Shown one piece after another: positions 10,712-22,030 of a DNA stretch of 64,000 nt. A model generated the notes under the pieces. It saw only the letters and a list, made by a program, of their open reading frames with translations, did no database searches and was not told the origin of the DNA. Each line of letters starts with the position of its first letter. Position 1 is the stretch's first letter. The stretch covers positions 248,001-312,000 of the forward strand of contig JAKCOZ010000100.1 of NCBI GenBank assembly GCA_022605955.1, given 5' to 3'. This DNA comes from Rallus limicola. Its lineage: Eukaryota; Chordata; Aves; Gruiformes; Rallidae. Position numbers and translations under genes: made by a program.

Positions 10712-11044
10712 TTAGCAGGGGTAGCAGCCCCTTCTGCCTCCATAGCAGCCCAGGCCTCCTAAGCCGTAGCCATAGGCAAGGCCATAGCCAAGGCCATAGC
10801 CAAAGCCTCCAGAGGAGACAGGCACTCCCTGGGAGCTGAGTTCGTTGCCCACGGCAGCGGATGCGGAGGATCCCACAGCGGTGCTCTGGGGGAAGGAGCT
10901 GAGGATGGGTCCTGGCAGGGTGACCAGCACAGCGGGAGGCTGGATGACGACACGGGAGTCCTCACACTGCCTGACACAGGGCTCGTTGCAGCTGTTGGCC
11001 AGCGGGGTGAGTCCGCAGGGGCTGCAGAGGCTGTTGCAGGCCAT
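10712..11044 (-). CDS. K4, feather-type beta-keratin, 110 aa, P12L
   Basis: Ser8, [18 protein letters not shown] and the GCYPC end (nine Cys). Pro12 of the otherwise invariant CGPTPLANS block is Leu here (CTC for CCC), the only change of this block in the window. Intron 11065-11170; AATAAA at 10263-10268, 3' UTR about 444 nt. With K19 it is one of two copies that pair a GCYPC end with a P2 flank. The reading frame is intact, so it is annotated as functional; the effect of Leu12 is unknown. Confidence 0.92.
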   Translation of the reverse strand: MACNSLCSPCGLTPLANSCNEPCVRQCEDSRVVIQPPAVLVTLPGPILSSFPQSTAVGSSASAAVGNELSSQGVPVSSGGFGYGLGYGLAYGYGLGGLGCYGGRRGCYPC

Positions 11045-11170
11045 GTGTGTGGTGTGGAGGGGCCCTGGAAGAGAGGAGGTTGAGAAAGCGCAGGGCTGCA
11101 AAGGTGTTGAGGGCTGGAAGAGCTGGGCCAAGCAGGGCAGGAGCTGGAGGGGAAGGGCTTTGAGGCTCAC

Positions 11171-11241
11171 CTTGTGGAGCGTGGAGCAGAAGGCGTCAGG
11201 AGAAGTGTGTGAGGGACAGAGGCTCTGGGTCGCCTTTTATG
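11171..11241 (-). promoter_or_regulatory. K4 core promoter and exon 1
   Basis: TATA element CATAAAAG at 11234-11241, followed by GCGACCC where other copies have CCGACCC; start inferred near 11210. P2-type flank. Confidence 0.77.
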
Positions 11242-11589
11242 CTGGTGCTGCAGTGCCCGAGGCACAGAGACAGCCTTTGCCCGTGACAGCAGTTTTCAGA
11301 CAGGCAATTCTCACATGCCACAGCCTGGAGAGCAATGAGGTGGGGCGTGTTTTCCTGGCCACAAGGCTCCCTGTTCCTGTCCTCTTCTTGAGGTCGTGTC
11401 CCATTGGCCCTGGCGGCAGCTTTGAAGGGAGAGTCGGTTCTGGGATGGATTTGTAGGCAAGGTGTGTGTAGAAGCATTTTGGAGGCTTGGGCAAAGCCTA
11501 GGAGAGGTGGTGTGTCATGGGTGAGGTCCTCCCGTGACATTCATGAGGTTTGGTTTGTGGGTTCATTGTCCAGCGAGGACCCATGTCCT
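11242..11589. repeat. P2-type 5' flank of K4
   Basis: Holds a minus-strand CCAAT (11403-11407) and TTCAAAG (11420-11426). The flank gives way to a CR1 that is found in no other spacer. Confidence 0.6.
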
Positions 11590-12475
11590 CACAGTGTTAG
11601 ACACTGTCCCACATGACAGACTTGTCAGTAAATTGGACAGCTGTGGATTTGGCTCTCCACTGAGTGGTGGATCAGGAAATTGCCAGATGGTGATTGATGC
11701 TCAGAAGTGTTGGGACCAATGGCTTTGTGTGTTTCTCTGTATGTTTCTCTGTGTGTTTGTGTGGGGATTGGTGATGAGTGGTGTCTCTCTGGGATCGGTA
11801 CAGGGACTGGTCTTACATCACATCTTGGTCAGGGAAATGGAGAGTGGGATTGAGTGCAGCCTCAGCAGGTTTGTGGATGACCCCAAGCCATGTGGCACTG
11901 GTGACACACTGGAGGGAAGGGCCACCATCCAGAGGGTCATTTACAGGCTGGGGATTTGGCCTCATGTGTGAATCTCAGGGAGTTCAGCCAGGCCAAGTGC
12001 TCGGTCCCGTGCCTGGGTTGGGGCAATGCAAAGATGGAGAGAGGCTGGGCGATGGCAAGCAGCTCTCTGGAGATGGACTTGGGTGTACTGGTGGATAAAA
12101 ACATGACTATGGGCCAGCAATGTGTCTTTTCAGGCCAGAGAGCCAGCCATAGGCTGAGTCACATCATGAGAAGTATGCTCATTAGGTCGAGGGAGGACTT
12201 TTTGCCTTTTTACTGTTCTCTGCAGAAGCTGGAATTCTGTGTTTAGCTCTGGGCCCCCAGCTTAAGAATGACAGGAACCTTGTGGAGGGGAAGCAGGAGA
12301 GGCCATGAAGATGGTGATGTCGAAACTTCTCCTTCTTGAGGAGAGGCTGCAAGAGTTGGGGTTGTTTCTCCTGGAGAAATTTCCAGGGAGACCTTAGAGC
12401 AGCCTTCCAGTACTGACAGGAGGTGTGGAGGAAGGATGGGCAGGGGCTCTTTCCAGGATGTGTAGTGATACAGTA
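11590..12475 (+). mobile_element. CR1 ORF2 to near 3' end, of a different subfamily
   Basis: Reverse-transcriptase blocks in several frames (FVDDPK in the catalytic region near 11868, then LGVLVDKNMTMGQQ near 12080) and the CR1 words GTTGGGGTTGTTTCTCCTGG. Unlike the repeated module, this copy occurs once in the window and keeps the DD pair, but its frame is broken. Confidence 0.8.
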
Positions 12476-13315
12476 AGTGGTTAATGACAAAACTGAGGAG
12501 GTAGCTTTGGCTGAGCTGGTAAAAAGGCTTTCTTTGCCCTATGGGTGTTTGCAGTCCTACTTCTAGGAGGCCCTTGTAGGAGGACCCTTTCCCCTAAGTG
12601 GGATTGAGGTCCTACTTGTAGGAGCCATGGAGGAAAGATGGAGATGGACTCATGTGGAGTTCTGTGCCCCTGGTTCCCTGGCAGTGTTCAAGGGCAGGTG
12701 TGATGGGGCTTTGAGCAGCCTGGTCTAGTGGAGGGTGTCCCTGCTCATGGCAGGACACATGCAAGTGAGATATCTTTGAAGGTCCCTTCCAACCCAAACC
12801 ATTCTCTGATTCTGTGCTGTCTCTGTCCTCATGTGGATGCACAAAGCTCCTGTCATATTTTCCCTCCCCTTCCCAGTTGTGGAGGGGCACTGATAGAGGG
12901 GCTCTGTGCTTACCTGGTCCCAGGGCCATGTTCCCCTATCAGAGAGGCGTCAGAGCCATGTGTAGAAGTGAATAAAGGTATCAAAGCTTTTCTTTGGGCA
13001 AGGGAAGGTCTTGTGTGTCAGGCCAGGAGTGCCCCAGGTGGAAGTGGGATGGTCTTCTCAGAATACCCATCCCAAAGAGAGGTCTGGCATCCATTGTTCA
13101 ACCCATCCTGCTGGCTGCTGGATTCTGTGCTGTGTGGTTTGATGGGGCTCGGAATGATCTGATCTAGTGAAGATGTCGCTGCTTCCTGCAGGTGAGGTGG
13201 ACTAGATGACTTCTAAAGGTCTAATGATCCTGCCTTTCCTGTGATTGAGGTGGGATAATACTGGGGAGAAGAAAGAACAACTAAGGAGATGTGGAAGGCT
13301 TTGATGCAGGAGAAC
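12476..13315. repeat. Spacer with CR1 tails, 3' of K5
   Basis: CR1 3' tail at about 12660-12808 (GGCTTTGAGCAGCCTGGTCT ... ATTCTCTGATTCTG), then conserved 3' flank, and a second shortened CR1 tail at about 13125-13245. No gene seen. Confidence 0.65.
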
Positions 13316-13655
13316 TTTATTGATAGAAAAAAATACCAGGAAAAGGAAAGAGTTCCAAGCATGAGGGTGCCTGTGTGAGATACAGGTCAGGGGACCATGA
13401 GCCAACATCCTTTGTATGCGGGAGCTCTTACTAGAGCCACGAGGCCTTTGGGCCCCATCCTATGGAGGACCGTACTGGTCTTTGCTTTTCGAGGAGGTGG
13501 TTTCAAAGCAGAGTAGCAGACACAAGAGAAAAGGCAATGCAGAGAAGGAAGAGGGAGAAGGTGAAAAGCTGGAGAGGCCATGTTTGCTAGAAGAGGCCTG
13601 AAGGAGCATATTCCACGATGTGGACTCCAGGGATAGGGGATGTTGGCAAGAAACC

Positions 13656-13988
13656 TTAGCAGGGGTAGCAGCCCCTTCTGCCTCCATAGCAGCCCAGGCC
13701 TCCTAAGCCGTAGCCATAGGCAAGGCCATAGCCAAGGCCATAGCCAAAGCCTCCAGAGGAGACAGGCACTCCCTGGGAGCTGAGTTCGTTGCCCACGGCA
13801 GCGGATGCGGAGGATCCCACAGCGGTGCTCTGGGGGAAGGAGCTGAGGATGGGTCCTGGCAGGGTGACCACCACGGTGGAAGGCTGGATGACGACACGGG
13901 AGTCCTCACACTGCCTGACACAGGGCTCGTTGCAGCTGTTGGCCAGCGGGGTGGGTCCGCAGGGGCTGCAGAGGCTGTTGCAGGCCAT
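13656..13988 (-). CDS. K5, feather-type beta-keratin, 110 aa, STVV core
   Basis: Ser8 and, in the beta core, STVV in place of PAVL at 37-40. That change needs several nucleotide substitutions together, so it marks a separate allele class. [19 protein letters not shown] end. Intron 14009-14114, unusual in carrying a patch (plus strand GTGCAAGGGAGGAAAGG) where the other copies read GCGCAGGGCTGCAAAGG. AATAAA at 13316-13321, 3' UTR about 335 nt. P1 flank. Confidence 0.93.
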   Translation of the reverse strand: MACNSLCSPCGPTPLANSCNEPCVRQCEDSRVVIQPSTVVVTLPGPILSSFPQSTAVGSSASAAVGNELSSQGVPVSSGGFGYGLGYGLAYGYGLGGLGCYGGRRGCYPC

Positions 13989-14114
13989 GTGTGTGGTGTG
14001 GAGGGGCCCTGGAAGAGAGGAGGTTGAGAAAGTGCAAGGGAGGAAAGGTGTTGAGGGCTGGAAGAGCTGGGCCAAGCAGGGCAGGAGCTGGAGGGGAAGG
14101 GCTTTGAGGCTCAC

Positions 14115-14185
14115 CTTGTGGAGCGTGGAGCAGAAGGCGTCAGGAGAAGCGTGTGAGGGACAGAGGCTCTGGGTCGGCTTTTATG
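14115..14185 (-). promoter_or_regulatory. K5 core promoter and exon 1
   Basis: TATA element CATAAAAG at 14178-14185; start inferred near 14154. The start region reads CTCACACGC rather than CTCACACAC, as in K17. P1-type flank. Confidence 0.77.
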
Positions 14186-15214
14186 CTGGTCCCAGAGGGG
14201 TGTGACAGCCCTTGAGGGTGACTGTGTTTCTCACCAAACTCTCCTCTCATGCCACAGCCTGGTGAGCAATGAGCTGGGGCGTGTTTTCCTGGCCACACTT
14301 CTCTGCCATTTCATGTCCTTCTCGTGACTCCATGTTCACTTGTCCCTGGCGGCAGCTTTGAAGGGCCAAATTCTGGGTGTTGAGTGTGTGTGTCAGGACG
14401 GGCAGGAGACACATCCAAAGCACAGGAGAGCTGGGGTGTCATGCCATGGCAGTTTTGTGGTGTGGCTCCATGAAGGGCTGCTCTGTGCTTTGTGTTTGTG
14501 CTACTTGAAGGCATTTGGCCTTTTCTGCCTTGCTGCCATGATGCTAAGTGTGTCTTTGGGCCTAGTCTGCTGCCCCTGTGTCTGCAGAGTGTCTGGGAAA
14601 AAAGGGGTCACATCTTTAGGCTTGTGCCCCCTTTGGGCCACCTCTGGGGTATGAAGCAGTCAGAGGAGGGCTGCTTGTGAGTGCAGGCAATTGTCATGAT
14701 GCTAAGTGTGACTTTGGGCCTAGTCTTTCCTGCTGCTTCTGCTCTGTGGTTCTGTCTTGCTGTCCCTGTGTCTCCAAAATTTATGTCTGGGAGAAAGGGG
14801 GCAGCATCTTTAGGCTTGTGCTTCTGTTGGGCCACCCCTGGTGAGTGAGTACATGCAGGCAGAGGAGGGCTGCTTGTGAGAGCAGCCATTGTCCTGGCAG
14901 CTTTAGTCCAGAGCTCCTGAGTGCTTGACAACTGCCCGTCCACACCTCCCTGGGGCCTTCTGGGGGTATGTCAGTATAACAGGTGAGGGTGGGAGCTGGA
15001 TCACTTCTTTGGGAGGCCCTAGATTGTCTTGTAGAGGTGTTTTTGCTTGGGAGCTGTTGTTAAAGACCTGCAGAGACTTCCTAAGGCTCCTCTGTGTAAG
15101 AGGTACGGGAAGGAGGATATGAGAACTTAGAGACTGGTGAGCCTGTTTATTATTCCTTTGGAAGGGGATGTAGAAAATCCTTAGGAGAATCTCCTTCCTT
15201 GATTTGATGTGGGG
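14186..15214. repeat. P1-type 5' flank of K5
   Basis: TTCAAAG (minus) at 14356-14362, followed by two subrepeats (about 14480-14690 and 14695-14885) and a conserved spacer. No gene seen. Confidence 0.6.
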
Positions 15215-16480
15215 AAAACATAGTGACAAAGGACGAGGAAAAGGCTGAGTTCCATTGTACCTCAGAACTGAATACTAAGACCAGTTGTGCTTTGGGTTCC
15301 CAGACCTGCTTCGATGGAAGACAAGGAAGGGGATTCTTAGGAAGCCCTCATAAGAGAAGCAGAAATGGTTGTAGACCTGCTACACCACTAAGCCATACAC
15401 AAGTGTAGGGGGCTGGCGGAGATCCCCCAAGGGTACTGTGGGGGTTGCTGTCCATGCTCACTCAATATGTTTTTATCATGTCTCTTCAATCCTGCCTGTA
15501 CCAGGGAAGTTCTAGTTGTCTGGAAGTGACCAGACATGGTACCAACCTCTAAGAATTGGCAGAAGGAAGATCTGGCAATTACAGGCCTCTCAGTCTGACC
15601 TCACTCCAAGGCCAGCTTAAGTAACAGATCACTCTGAGTGCCACCACTTACAGGTCAACCAGGTGATCAGTCCCACTCATAATGAAAGGCAGGTTCTGCT
15701 TGACTCTCCTGGTCTGCTGCCATGACAAGGTGACCCGCTAAATGGACAAGGGAATGGCTGTGGATGTTGTGTACCTGGTCTTTAGTAAAGCCTTTCATAG
15801 TAATTCCCACAGCATTCTCCTTGAGAAACTGGCTTCTCCTGGCTTGGGTGGGTGCAGTCTCTGCTGGGGAAAAGCTGGCTGGATGGCTGGGCCAAAGACT
15901 TGTGATCAATGGAGTTTATCCCGTTGGTGGCCGGGCACAAGTGGTGTTCCCCAAGAGCCAGTGCTGGGGCCAGTTCTGTGCAATATCTTTCTCAGTGATG
16001 TGGACAAGGGGATTGAGGGCACCCTGAGTACGTTTGGACGTGACACCAAGGTTGACTGCAGCGTTGATCAGCTTGAGGGTAGGAAGCCTCCAAAGAGGGG
16101 TCTGGACAGGCTGGATCCATGGGCCAAGGCCAAGTGTATGAGGTTCAAGAAGGCTCAGTGCCAGGTCCTGCACTTGGGTCACAACAGCGCCAGGCAATGC
16201 TACAGGCTTGGGGAAGAGTAGCTGACAATCTGCCTGGCATAAAAGGACTTGGTGGTCGAGAGGTGACTGAGCATGAGCCAGCTGTGTGGCAAGGTGGCTA
16301 AGAAGGCCACCAGCATGTTGGCTTGTATGGGAAATGTTTTGGCCAGCAGGACCAGAGCAGTGTTCATCCCCATGTACTCAGCAGTGCTGAGTCTGTCCTG
16401 GAATGCTCTGATGGGTTTTTGGCCCTGCACTGCCACAAAGACAGTGAGGATTTGGAGCCTGTCCACAGAATGGCAATGAA
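15215..16480 (+). mobile_element. Decayed CR1 ORF2 fragment, copy 3
   Basis: Same module as 2790-4065; frame open over 15742-16221 with FGRD at the catalytic site. It shares private differences with the K17 copy (52965-54226), such as CACTTACAGGTCAACCAGG near 15645. Confidence 0.85.
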
Positions 16481-16861
16481 ACACCTAAGGCTGGGATGCA
16501 GAAGAACTTTATTGAGAGAAGGACAAAAAACAGTATCCAGTTATAAGGACCTCCTCAACATGGAGGAAGGAGACCAAAGGTCCATAGTAGGCTTTGGCTT
16601 CAGAGAAGTTGGTATCAGTGGGAGTACTAGACACAAGAGAAGAAGCAATGCAACAAAGGAAGAAGAAGAGGAGGAGGTTGTGGGGCCGAGTTTGCCTCAG
16701 CCCAGGCTGCTCCCCTTCCCTGCTTCCTTGCTTGGTGCCATGAGAGGAGGAGCTGTGGATGGCAGGTCCATGTGCCAGGAAAGGCCTGGAGAAGTGTCCT
16801 CAGTCCATGGCATGGCTTCCAGTGTTGGAGTGGTTGGTGAGAGGGCTGGTGGTGAGCACAC

Positions 16862-17197
16862 TTAGCAGAGGTATCCATAGCCTCTTCTGCCTCCATAGCA
16901 GCCCAGGCCTCCTAAGCCGTAGCCATAGCCAAGGCCATAGGCAAGGCCATAGCCAAAGCCTCCAGAGGAGACAGGCACTCCCTGGGAGCTGAGTTCGTTG
17001 CCCACGGCAGCGGATGCGGAGGATCCCACAGCGGTGCTCTGGGGGAAGGAGCTGAGGATGGGTCCTGGCAGGGTGACCACCACGGTGGAAGGCTGGATGA
17101 CGACACGGGAGTCCTCACACTGCCTGACACAGGGCTCGTTGCAGCTGTTGGCCAGCGGGGTGGGTCCGCAGGGGCTGCAGAGGCTGTTGCAGGCCAT
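16862..17197 (-). CDS. K6, feather-type beta-keratin, 111 aa, STVV core
   Basis: Ser8, [24 protein letters not shown] end. The predicted protein is identical to K11. Intron 17218-17323; AATAAA at 16508-16513, 3' UTR about 349 nt. The distal 3' UTR matches K11 (word GGACAAAAAACAGTATCC), while the CR1 beyond it matches K17, so the unit is a patchwork. P2 flank. Confidence 0.94.
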   Translation of the reverse strand: MACNSLCSPCGPTPLANSCNEPCVRQCEDSRVVIQPSTVVVTLPGPILSSFPQSTAVGSSASAAVGNELSSQGVPVSSGGFGYGLAYGLGYGYGLGGLGCYGGRRGYGYLC

Positions 17198-17323
17198 GTG
17201 TGTGGTGTGGAGGGGCCCTGGAAGAGAGGAGGTTGAGAAAGCGCAGGGCTGCAAAGGTGTTGAGGGCTGGAAGAGCTGGGCCAAGCAGGGCAGGAGCTGG
17301 AGGGGAAGGGCTTTGAGGCTCAC

Positions 17324-17394
17324 CTTGTGGAGCGTGGAGCAGAAGGCGTCAGGAGAAGTGTGTGAGGGACACAGGCTCTGGGTCGGCTTTTATG
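17324..17394 (-). promoter_or_regulatory. K6 core promoter and exon 1
   Basis: TATA element CATAAAAG at 17387-17394; start inferred near 17363. P2-type flank. Confidence 0.78.
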
Positions 17395-18164
17395 CTGGTG
17401 CTGCAGTGCCCGAGGCACAGAGACAGCCTTTGCACATGACAGGGTTATTCATCAAGCAGGTCTTCCCTGCCACAGCCTGAAGAGCAATGAGGTGGGGCGT
17501 GTTTTGCTGGCCACAAGGCTCCCTGTCCCTGTCCTCTTCTTGAGGTCGTGTCCCATTGGCCCTGGCGGCAGCTTTGAAGGGAGAGTCGGTTCTGGGATGG
17601 ATTTGTAGGCAAGGTGTGTGTAGAAGCATTTTGGAGGCTTGGGCAAAGCCTAGGAGAGGTGGGGTGTCATGGGTGAGGCCCTCCCATGGCATTCATGTGG
17701 TGTGGTCTGTGGGTGCATTTTCATGCACGGTCCCATGTCATCGCAGCCCTGCATAACTGCTCTTGATTTTGGGCTTTGCTGAAGCATACACCTCCCAGCA
17801 TATTCGCTCTGTCCCCACTTTCTTAAAAATTTGGATTTAGTGTGAGGAAAGGATGCTGCCTGTTACCTTGTGCCCCATTTGTTGCCATGCCTGGGGTTGT
17901 GAATTCAGGAAGGAAGAGGAGAGCTTTTTGTGAGAGCCAGTTGTGGTCCTGTGAGCCCTGGTTCTTACCTGCTGAGCCCTGTCGTATCAAGAGGGCAGCC
18001 AGACTCCCCAGGAGCTTGTTTTGTCCCCTTTGCAGTGTTGCCCTTTTGTGTGGCTGCCACGTGTGTGGGCTGGGCTCTGGTGGGATCTATCCAGACAGCA
18101 ATGAATCTGGTGAAGGGTGAAGAGGAGAAACCTCATGTGGAGTCACTGAGGCAGTGTAGGTGCT
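17395..18164. repeat. P2-type 5' flank of K6 and spacer
   Basis: CCAAT and CTTTGAA block near 17550-17580, then the spacer also seen upstream of K3, shortened near 17826-17840. No gene seen. Confidence 0.6.
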
Positions 18165-18895
18165 TAGCCTGCAGAAAAGGCAGCTGAGAGGAGCCCACAT
18201 CACCTCTGTCCACTCCCTAAGTGGTGTTTTTAGCAAGGTGGCTGTTAGGCAATTTTTGCCTACACAAGAGGAAATGGCCTCAATTGCTTCCAGGGGAGTT
18301 TCTGTTGGCTCTTGGGAAGGATGTCTTGAGTCCAAGGGTTAGGAAGCACTGGAAGAGACAGCCCAGGGCAATGCTTGAGTCAGCATCCCTGGAGGGATTG
18401 AAAGACGGGTAGATATGGTGCTTGGGGATGTGGTGTTGTGGTGGACTTGGTATTGTGAGCTTCCCAGTTGGACCTGAGGATGGAAATGTTCCTTTCCAAG
18501 GGAAATGCTTTGGTGATTCTCAGCGAGGGGTTTCCTGTTGGGGAAGGACAGGGACTAAGTGGAAGCCAATAAGGTGCTGGGCTGCATCAAGAGCAGCGTG
18601 TCCAGCAGGTGGAGGGAAGGAATTCTCTGCTGTGCTCTCCTGAGCCTGGAGTGCTGTGTTGAGCTGTTGGCACCCCAGCAGAGGAATGATAGGGAGCTTC
18701 TGCATCAAGAGGTCAGAAGGGGCCATGGAGATGGTCATGTGAAAGCTTCTCCTGCATGAGGACAGGCTGAGAGAGCTGAGTTTGTTTCTCTTGGAGAAGT
18801 TTCCAGGGAGACCTTAGAGCAGCCTTCCTGTACTGACAGGAGCCATGGAGGAAAGATGGAGATGGACTCATTATTCAGGATGTGTAGTGATACAA
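18165..18895 (+). mobile_element. Two CR1 fragments in tandem
   Basis: Same pair as 9055-9790, with a few substitutions. The second fragment starts near 18570. Confidence 0.75.
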
Positions 18896-19372
18896 TGAGG
18901 GGTAATGAGCAAACCTGAACGAGGGTAGGTTTGGGTGAGCTGTTAGGAAGGCTTTCTCTTATTCTCTGATTCTGTGCTGTCTCTGTCCTCTCGTTGATGC
19001 ACAAAGCTCTTCTCATAATTTCCCTCCCCCTTTCCAGTAGTGCAGGGGCAGTGATAGAGACGGTCTGTGCTCACTTAGAGCCCTGGGTATATTCTCCTAT
19101 CAGAGAAGCATCAGAGCCATGAGTAGAAGTGAATAAAGGTATCAAAGCTTTTCTTTTGTAAGTGAAGGTCTTGTGTGTCAGGCCATTAATGCCCCAGGTG
19201 GAAGTGGGATGGTCTTCTCAGAATACACATCCCAAGGAGAGGTCTGGTATCCATTGTTCAACCCATCCTGCTGGCTGCTTGAGCCCTGACTTTGTGTTGT
19301 TTGAGGCTGGATGAGCTTTGGAAGAATGAAAATACAAATGAGGAGAAGTCAAAAGCTGTGCTGCAGGAGATG
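18896..19372. repeat. 3' flanking spacer of K7
   Basis: B2-type flank, collinear with 9791-10262. No gene seen. Confidence 0.6.
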
Positions 19373-19455
19373 TTTATTGATGAGGTGTAATCTCAGTCCA
19401 GAGTATGGACTGCAGGATTTTTGGAGGTTGGTGTTTGGGCTCGTGGAAAGGGCCC

Positions 19456-19788
19456 TTAGCAGGGGTAGCAGCCCCTTCTGCCTCCATAGCAGCCCAGGCC
19501 TCCTAAGCCGTAGCCATAGCCAAGGCCATAGCCAAGGCCATAGCCAAAGCCTCCAGAGGAGACAGGCACTCCCTGGGAGCTGAGTTCGTTGCCCACGGCA
19601 GCGGATGCGGAGGATCCCACAGCGGTGCTCTGGGGGAAGGAGCTGAGGATGGGTCCTGGCAGGGTGACCAGCACAGCGGGAGGCTGGATGACGACACGGG
19701 AGTCCTCACACTGCCTGACACAGGGCTCGTTGCAGCTGTTGGCCAGCGGGGTGGGTCCGCAGGGGCGGCAGAGGCTGTTGCAGGCCAT
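19456..19788 (-). CDS. K7, feather-type beta-keratin, 110 aa, very short 3' UTR
   Basis: Arg8, [23 protein letters not shown] end. Intron 19809-19914. AATAAA at 19373-19378 lies only about 78 nt from the stop, because most of the 3' UTR found in related units (K4, K10) is deleted. The same deletion is seen in K18. P1 flank. Coding sequence intact. Confidence 0.94.
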   Translation of the reverse strand: MACNSLCRPCGPTPLANSCNEPCVRQCEDSRVVIQPPAVLVTLPGPILSSFPQSTAVGSSASAAVGNELSSQGVPVSSGGFGYGLGYGLGYGYGLGGLGCYGGRRGCYPC

Positions 19789-19914
19789 GTGTGTGGTGTG
19801 GAGGGGCCCTGGAAGAGAGGAGGTTGAGAAAGCGCAGGGCTGCAAAGGTGTTGAGGGCTGGAAGAGCTGGGCCAAGCAGGGCAGGAGCTGGAGGGGAAGG
19901 GCTTTGAGGCTCAC

Positions 19915-19985
19915 CTTGTGGAGCGTGGAGCAGAAGGCGTCAGGAGAAGTGTGTGAGGGACAGATGCTCTGGGTCGGCTTTTATG
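19915..19985 (-). promoter_or_regulatory. K7 core promoter and exon 1
   Basis: TATA element CATAAAAG at 19978-19985; start inferred near 19954. P1-type flank. Confidence 0.78.
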
Positions 19986-20745
19986 CTGGTCCCAGAGGGG
20001 TGTGACAGCCCTTGAGGGTGACCACATTTTTCCTCTTGTCTGCCACTGCCTCATGGTTAATGAGCTGGGGTGTGTTTTACTTGCTGCAATTCGGCCATTT
20101 CATGTCCTTCTCGTGACTCCATGTTCACTTGTCCCTGGCGGCAGCTTTGAAGGGCCAAATTCTGGGTGTTGAGTGTGTGTGTCAGGACGGGCAGGAGACA
20201 CATCCAAAGCTTAATAGAGCTGGGGTGTCGTCACTGAGGTCATGCCATTCCAGCTGTTTGGTTGGTTTGCAGATGTGTTGTGAATTGAGTGCACCATTCC
20301 TTGCCTCCCTGGAAGGCTTTGATGTTGTGCCAGGTGAGGGGCTGCCCCTTCCATTGCATTTGGGCCTTCCCCAGCAAGCATGAATGCTGGAGGCTTGTGG
20401 AATGGCAAAACTGGCTGCAGGTCAGCCAAGGCGAGTGCCCCATTTCTGCCAGGCCTGCAAGGCTGCTCTGAGCGTTGGATTTGTGCCAGGTGAGGTTCTG
20501 CCCTTTCCATGGCATTCAGGCCTTCCCTGCCTTGCTGCCATGATGCTAAGCCTGTCTTTGGGCCCGGCCTTTCCAACTGCTGGTGCTCTGTGGTTCTGTC
20601 TTGCTGCCCCTGTGGCTCCTGTGTTTGGGAGAAAGGGGGCTGCATCCTTGGCCTCTTGCCCCATGGGTCTGTCCCTGGTGTATGAGTAGAAGCAGGCAGA
20701 GGGAGGCTGCTTGTGAGAGCAGGCCCTCATCCTGGCAGCCTGTGT
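19986..20745. repeat. P1-type 5' flank of K7
   Basis: The proximal part near 20020-20100 is diverged from other P1 flanks (TTTTCCTCTTGTCTGCCACT). CTTTGAA block near 20144-20150. A diverged subrepeat follows at about 20510-20720. No gene seen. Confidence 0.55.
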
Positions 20746-21394
20746 CCAGAGCTGAGGTGTCCCCAGTGTTGTTGGGAGGCCTGCCAGGCTCCTTCTCAGC
20801 TGGTGTTAGCCCCTCAGCAGTGCTGCCCTTTCCTCAGGCTGACAGGTTTGTAGGCCGGGCTCTGGTGTGCCCATCCACACCCCATGGCTCCTTTGCATGG
20901 GCAGGTGAGAGTGTGGAGAGCCCGTGAGTGTGATGAGAGGCAGAGGAGAGTGGAAGCCGCAGGGAGAGGATGTGGTGCTGCAGGAACACTGGGATCTTTC
21001 CTTAGGGTGCGTACTGAGGGGTGAGGCCACTTCTCTGCACAGTGTTTGCTGGCAGAAGGAGGGTCTGCAGATTGCCAGGGCGAGCTGGAGCCAAGCGTGC
21101 AGCATGTGGCTGCAGAGCTGAGGCCCTGGTGATGGATGATGAATGCTGAGGGCCTTAGGAATGGCAAGGCAGCTCCAGTTCAGCCAAGGGGACTGTTCTG
21201 CAGGCTGATTGTCAGGTGAGCTGTCCTGTGTGTTGAGGAAGAATCAGAGCATTTGGAAGGAGTGCTCAACAATGGCAGGTACTCATCTGTGAGGCCTGAT
21301 GGGATGCCCCCAGGAATGGTGAGGAAGGGAGCTGAATGGCCACATTGGGGGCCTCCTGGAATTTCTGACTGAGGTTGTATGACTCAGGAGTAGC
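20746..21394. repeat. Spacer module shared by K7, K8, K15 and K18 flanks
   Basis: Also at 23716-24160, 47761-48404 and 60621-61264. No protein, RNA or known repeat recognised in it. Words such as GGCTCCTTTGCATGGGCAGG are strictly conserved. Confidence 0.5.
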
Positions 21395-21525
21395 TGGAGC
21401 TTCTCCTCCTTGAAGCCAGGCTGTGAGAGTAGGGGTTGTTCAACCTGGAGAAGATTGCAGGGAGACCTTAGAGCAGCCTTCATGGGCTTAGAAGAGACTT
21501 GGAGGAAAGATGGGCAGCCTCTTCT
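21395..21525 (+). mobile_element. CR1 fragment, plus orientation
   Basis: CR1 stretch with GTAGGGGTTGTTCAACCTGG, cut off where an inverted CR1 begins. Confidence 0.65.
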
Positions 21526-22030
21526 ACTGTGGTGCCCAAAACTACATCCAGGACTCAGGGTGAGGCTGCACCAAGGCAGTGAAAAATGGAACAATCCCCT
21601 CTCAGGACCAGCTGGCCATGCCGTGCTTGAAGCTCCCCCCAGGATACAGTTGGCCCTCCTGACTGGGTGGGCACACTGATGGCTCAGGATTAACTTGGGG
21701 TTAACCAAGACTCCAGATCCCTCTCAGCACCAGCTGCTGGCCTTCCAGGCTGGATGCACAGCCAGGGATGGCTATTCCCAGGTGGAGAATCCACTACTTG
21801 CTCTTGTTAATCTTCATGGTGTTGGTGACTGCCTGGCTCTCTAATCTGCCCAGCTCTCTGTGTAAGGCTTCTCCACCCTCAACAGAGGCAACAGCTTGTC
21901 TCAATTTGGTGTCATCTAGATATTTTTTATTAAGACCCCCTGTAGTACTGAGTCCAGGTTGGTTATGAAAGTGTTGAAGAGAACTGAACCTGGAATGGAA
22001 CCCTGGGGAAGCCCACAAGGGACTGGGGTT
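21526..22030 (-). mobile_element. CR1 ORF2 fragment in inverted orientation
   Basis: Minus-strand translation gives CR1 reverse-transcriptase text with LDDTKL intact, followed by EGGEALHRELGRLES. It has the same orientation as the keratin genes, unlike the other CR1 pieces. Repeated at 48541-49040 and 61396-61910. Confidence 0.75.
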
